A stretch of DNA of 64,000 nt. Source: AC-51 sp036265325 (GTDB lineage Bacteria; Actinomycetota; UBA4738; HRBIN12). The position numbers and the translations under genes are program-made. The notes under the pieces were generated by a model, which ran no database searches, was not told where the DNA came from, and worked only from the letters and a program-made list of their open reading frames with translations. This document shows positions 63,131 through 64,000 of the stretch, in pieces. The stretch lies in contig DATAPH010000060.1 of the NCBI GenBank assembly GCA_036265325.1, positions 17,809 to 81,808 of the forward strand, written 5' to 3'. Every line of letters begins with the position of its first letter. The first letter of the stretch is position 1.

Positions 63131-63891
63131 CCGGCCTGCACCACCATGCCGCCGTCGACGCGGAGCAGCGTCCCCGTCACGAACGACGACTCGTCGGAGA
63201 TGAGGAACACGACCGCGTCGCCGACCTCCTTCGGCATCCCGACGCGGCGCATCGGATGCATCGCGACCCACGCGTCCATCTGCCCTTGCGGGTCGCCGGA
63301 GTCCTCCATGATCTTCTCGTTCATCTCGGTGAGGATCGTTCCGGGGATGACCGCGTTCACGCGGATCTTCTTGGACGCGTACTCGACGGCTGCCTGCTGC
63401 GTGAGTCCATTGATGCCGCCCTTGCTCGCGGCGTACCCGGCCCAGCCGACGAACCCGACGAGCGATTGCACCGAGCTCATGTTCACGATCGAACCGCCGC
63501 CCGCCCGAAGCATCGCGCCGATCGCCGCGCGCATCCCGCGCCACACGCCGGAGAGGTTGACGTCGAGCACCTCGAGCCAGTCGCCCTCGGACATGTCGCC
63601 CGCAGAACCGGGGATGGCGACGGCGGCGTTGTTGACGATGCCATCGAGCCGGCCGTGGTGTTCGAGCGCGGCGTCGACGAGCGCCTGCACGTCTGCCGAC
63701 GACCGAACATCGGTCCGATGGAACGAGGCAGGGTCGCCGATCGCATCGGCGACCTGCCGACCGCCGGTCTCATCGATGTCGCCGAGGACGACGACGGCGC
63801 CTTCGTTCGCAAGCGCTTCGGCCGACGCCCGACCGATCCCCGTCGCCGCGCCCGTGACCGCGACGACCTTGCCCTCCACCCGTCCAGCCAT
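63127..63891 (-). CDS. SDR-family NAD(P)-dependent oxidoreductase
   Basis: A 254-residue classical short-chain dehydrogenase. The cofactor motif is VTGAATGIGRA (TGxxxGIG), NNAAVAIPG follows, and the catalytic Ser, Tyr and Lys are in IVNMSSVQS and YAASKGGIN. Asp in GDID after the second strand favours NAD. ATG 63891 has GAGGAGG upstream. It lies 10 nt after the enoyl-CoA hydratase stop, probably in one operon with it. It overlaps the nucleoside hydrolase 3' end by 4 nt. Confidence 0.92.
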   Translation of the reverse strand: MAGRVEGKVVAVTGAATGIGRASAEALANEGAVVVLGDIDETGGRQVADAIGDPASFHRTDVRSSADVQALVDAALEHHGRLDGIVNNAAVAIPGSAGDMSEGDWLEVLDVNLSGVWRGMRAAIGAMLRAGGGSIVNMSSVQSLVGFVGWAGYAASKGGINGLTQQAAVEYASKKIRVNAVIPGTILTEMNEKIMEDSGDPQGQMDAWVAMHPMRRVGMPKEVGDAVVFLISDESSFVTGTLLRVDGGMVVQAG

Positions 63892-63901
63892 CGTCGCCTC
63901 C

Positions 63902-64000
63902 TCAGGACCCGCGGAAATCGGGAGCTCGCTTGTCGACGAACGCGCTGATCCCCTCGTCGGCGTCGGCGGTCGCGCGCAGCGACGCGAGGGCCGCTTGCTC
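63902..64000 (-). CDS. enoyl-CoA hydratase/isomerase, C-terminal part
   Basis: Partial gene running off the right edge; only the last 32 codons are seen, ending in TGA at 63904-63902. The translation DEGISAFVDKRAPDFRG is the typical C-terminus of crotonase-family proteins (EG-x-x-AF-x-x-KR-x-P-x-F-x-G). It likely acts in beta-oxidation-type acyl-CoA hydration. The adjacent SDR gene could act on the product. Confidence 0.8.
   Translation of the reverse strand, partial: EQAALASLRATADADEGISAFVDKRAPDFRGS

Overview
The window is 64 kb of dense, GC-rich bacterial chromosome with short gaps and many stop/start overlaps (ATGA, GTGA, TAGTG). Gene content (split LigD ligase and polymerase, an lhr-nei pair, DrrAB-type ABC exporter, class III cyclases, Tat and lipoprotein signals, LacI-controlled sugar ABC loci) and many leaderless-looking promoters (TAnnnT about 6-8 nt before the start codon) point to a free-living actinobacterium-like organism, probably from soil or sediment. 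A deep lineage such as Acidimicrobiia or Thermoleophilia, or a Chloroflexota relative, cannot be separated from sequence reading alone. No rRNA, tRNA, CRISPR array, insertion sequence or phage gene was recognised.

Left third (1-27 kb) is mostly housekeeping and stress: a membrane-anchored HtrA-like protease, a SRPBCC protein, a strongly structured non-coding region on the minus strand (about 2155-2470), a methyltransferase, a secreted Ig-like protein, DNA polymerase IV, an aldo/keto reductase group, a HhH-type glycosylase-like protein, an orphan sensor kinase, a secreted phosphoesterase, LigD ligase and polymerase as two coupled genes, a drug-type ABC exporter, and a four-gene unit lhr - nei - large cyclase/ATPase/TPR protein - second cyclase.

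Middle (27-40 kb) looks like an aromatic-amine / homoprotocatechuate catabolic island. A minus-strand operon (HpaE-like dehydrogenase, HpaD-like class III extradiol dioxygenase, amino-acid permease, PLP decarboxylase, MarR regulator) faces a plus-strand operon (glutamine-synthetase-like ligase, cytochrome P450). An HpaG-like FAH-family protein, an acetoacetate-decarboxylase-like protein, a PuuD-like amidohydrolase and a second PLP decarboxylase lie just upstream. Both facing operons carry the same 10-mer GTTCGTATCC in their promoters, as half of a perfect palindrome in one. It is a candidate operator for the MarR protein encoded between them.

Right third (40-63 kb) is a polysaccharide-utilisation region: a GH9 glucanase, a transhydrogenase, then a 12-gene, almost fully overlapping minus-strand operon of about 16 kb (sugar-binding lipoprotein, two permeases, amylase-like lipoprotein, alcohol dehydrogenase, GH106-like rhamnosidase, AllA-like cupin, ABC ATPase, unusual glycosidase, PIG-L deacetylase, ribokinase, GH10 xylanase). 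A second ABC ATPase and a divergent LacI regulator - nucleoside hydrolase pair sit above it. Two LacI-style operator sequences 29 bp apart lie upstream of the binding-protein gene. The window ends with an SDR dehydrogenase and the C-terminus of an enoyl-CoA hydratase.
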